Shown: positions 4,676-5,859 of the stretch, piece by piece | How the letters are laid out: each line of letters begins with the position of its first letter | Position numbering within the stretch: the stretch's first letter is position 1 | DNA from: Chloroflexota bacterium | GTDB taxonomy: Bacteria; Chloroflexota; Anaerolineae; Anaerolineales; Anaerolineaceae | Assembly: GCA_012797215.1 (NCBI GenBank) | Contig: JAAZPN010000277.1 | Span: 1 to 5,859, forward strand | Direction: 5' to 3' | Length of the DNA stretch: 5,859 nucleotides | Position numbers and translations under genes: made by a program | The notes under the pieces: model-generated | What the model was told of the DNA's origin: nothing | What the model saw: the letters and a program-made list of their open reading frames with translations, nothing else | Databases searched by the model: none

Positions 4676-5859
4676 TCACCTTTTCAACATTTTCATCACG
4701 CGTCTTATGCCGCGCGTCAGCGCGTCAATATCTTCACGGTTGTTATAAAGCGCCAGCGAGGCGCGCACAGTGCCTGAGATGGACAGCGCGTCCATGATGG
4801 GCTGCGTGCAGTGCTGCCCGGTGCGCACCGCGATACCGCTAGTATCCAGCAGCACGCCCATGTCGTAATGCTGTATGCCCGCCACATTAAAGGGCATGAT
4901 GCTGGAGCGGCGGCGGGGCTTGCCGTAGAGGATTAACTCCGGAATCTCGCGCAGCTGAGCGATGCCGTAGGCCAGCAAATCATCCTCATAAGCCTGCAGC
5001 TCAGCTGGGTCAAATTGATTCAGGTAATCCACTGCCGCGCCGAGCCCGACCGCGCCTTCCACATTCGGGGTGCCGGCTTCAAATTTGAATGGAAGCTGGG
5101 CGAAAGTCACGCGCGTGCTGCTGACCTGGTCAATCATTTCCCCGCCAAAAAGGAAAGGCGGTATCTTTTCCAGCCAGCTTTCTTTGGCGTAAAGCACCCC
5201 AATGCCCATGGGGCCGTACATCTTGTGCCCGGAGAACGCGTAAAAATCGGCATCCAGGGCTTGTACGTCCCGCTCAGCAAGGTGCTGCACAGACTGCGCT
5301 GCATCCACCAGCACGGGCACGCCCGCCGCGTGGGCGATTGGGATAATTGTTTCCAGCGGATTGACTGTGCCAAGCGAGTTGGAAACCTGATTAAGCGCTA
5401 AAAGGCGGGTTTTTTCAGTAAACATGCCCCGCAGGACTTCGGGGTCAAGCTCGCCTTCCGGGGTGAAAGGCAGCACGCGAAAACGCGCGTCTTTGCGCTG
5501 GCACAACTGATACCAGGGCACGTAATTGCTGTGGTGCTCCAGCTGGCTGACAATAATCTCGTCGCCTGGTTGAACAAAGGCTTCGCCAAAGGAACTGGCC
5601 ACCAGATTGATGGATTCCGTAGTTCCGCGCGTGAAGATTAGCTCGTGGGGATGGGCGGCATTGATAAAACGTGCCACTTTTTCGCGGGCGGCCTCGTACA
5701 TATCCGTGGCGCGCACTGCCAGCGTGTGGCCGCCGCGGTGCACATTGCTGTTTACCAACGCGTAATAATCGCGTAACGCATCGATGACAACCTGCGGTTT
5801 TTGGGTGGTAGCCGCGTTGTCCAGATAAACCAACGGATGGTCGTTAATCCGGGTGGAGA
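4676..5859 (-). CDS. sufS: Cysteine desulfurase SufS, N-terminus cut by window edge
   Basis: SufS is a PLP enzyme that converts L-cysteine to L-alanine and leaves a persulfide on its active cysteine for SufE. Visible landmarks are VYLDNAATTQKP near the N-terminus, NVHRGGHTL, FTRGTTESINLVA, the cofactor-stacking His in LEHHSNYVPW, VDAAQ, the PLP lysine in SGHKMYGPMG (AAG at 5222-5224), the FEAGTPN loop, and catalytic Cys in RTGQHCTQP (TGC at 4808-4810). The short active-site loop fits group II (SufS/CsdA) rather than IscS/NifS. The frame stays open to the window edge and encodes STRINDHPL before VYLDNAATT, as expected for SufS. The TTG at 5831-5833 is therefore an internal Leu codon, and the true start lies beyond 5859, probably some 10-20 residues further. 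The gene ends within a GTGA overlap with sufE, making an operon. Other suf genes (sufB, sufC, sufD) may lie upstream outside the window, where the operon promoter must also be. Confidence 0.95.
   Translation of the reverse strand, partial: STRINDHPLVYLDNAATTQKPQVVIDALRDYYALVNSNVHRGGHTLAVRATDMYEAAREKVARFINAAHPHELIFTRGTTESINLVASSFGEAFVQPGDEIIVSQLEHHSNYVPWYQLCQRKDARFRVLPFTPEGELDPEVLRGMFTEKTRLLALNQVSNSLGTVNPLETIIPIAHAAGVPVLVDAAQSVQHLAERDVQALDADFYAFSGHKMYGPMGIGVLYAKESWLEKIPPFLFGGEMIDQVSSTRVTFAQLPFKFEAGTPNVEGAVGLGAAVDYLNQFDPAELQAYEDDLLAYGIAQLREIPELILYGKPRRRSSIMPFNVAGIQHYDMGVLLDTSGIAVRTGQHCTQPIMDALSISGTVRASLALYNNREDIDALTRGIRRVMKMLKR

Noticed and set aside
5015..5401. Open frame of 128 codons on the plus strand inside sufS
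   Set aside because: It is antisense to the PLP-lysine region of a secure SufS and shows no family features of its own.
5831..5833. TTG as the sufS start codon
   Set aside because: The frame stays open upstream to the window edge and encodes STRINDHPL, which matches the usual SufS sequence before VYLDNAATT. The gene is truncated by the window, and this TTG is an internal Leu codon.

Overview
The window is about 5.9 kb of moderately GC-rich bacterial chromosome. It carries six protein genes and a few short non-coding signals. The gene styles are a divergent YchF-type P-loop ATPase, a SurE of the 'MGRALPRESDG' type and a SufS/SufE pair. Together with a dispersed 'CGTCATTGCG...' repeat, they remind me most of an anaerobic Chloroflexota (Anaerolineae-like) genome. 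That assignment is recall and inference; no phylogenetic marker was tested. I see no tRNA, rRNA, CRISPR array, transposase, phage gene or toxin-antitoxin pair.

Layout. Positions 1-162 hold the end of one copy and an apparently whole second copy of a small palindromic, MITE/REP-like repeat. After a candidate promoter, the YchF-like NTPase gene runs rightward (295-1365) and is the only plus-strand gene. It converges on a minus-strand gene (1446-2579) for a secreted, probably lipid-anchored alpha/beta-hydrolase of the dienelactone hydrolase/PAF-acetylhydrolase type, which has its own promoter at 2637-2665. A 24-base perfect palindrome flanked by A and T runs (2718-2743) is a convincing intrinsic terminator for the next minus-strand gene, surE (2785-3609). 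surE has a good sigma70-like promoter so close to its ATG that the transcript should be leaderless or nearly so. Upstream on the same strand is a tightly packed operon, read right to left: sufS (cut by the right edge of the window), sufE, and a small two-cluster ferredoxin-like gene that shares one base with the end of sufE.

How the genes work together. SufS removes sulfur from cysteine as a persulfide and SufE accepts it and passes it on for iron-sulfur cluster assembly. The ferredoxin-like protein is translationally coupled to them. It may be an electron donor, a client or a carrier for that system, but its exact role is unknown. The NTPase, the lipoprotein hydrolase and SurE are separate transcription units with no evident pathway link to one another.

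Novelty. This is mostly an ordinary housekeeping region. The points most worth a second look are the leaderless surE promoter, the Suf-coupled ferredoxin-like protein with its unusual second cysteine cluster, the hydrolase with an Asp in its nucleophile elbow and a long insert, and the repeat at the left edge.
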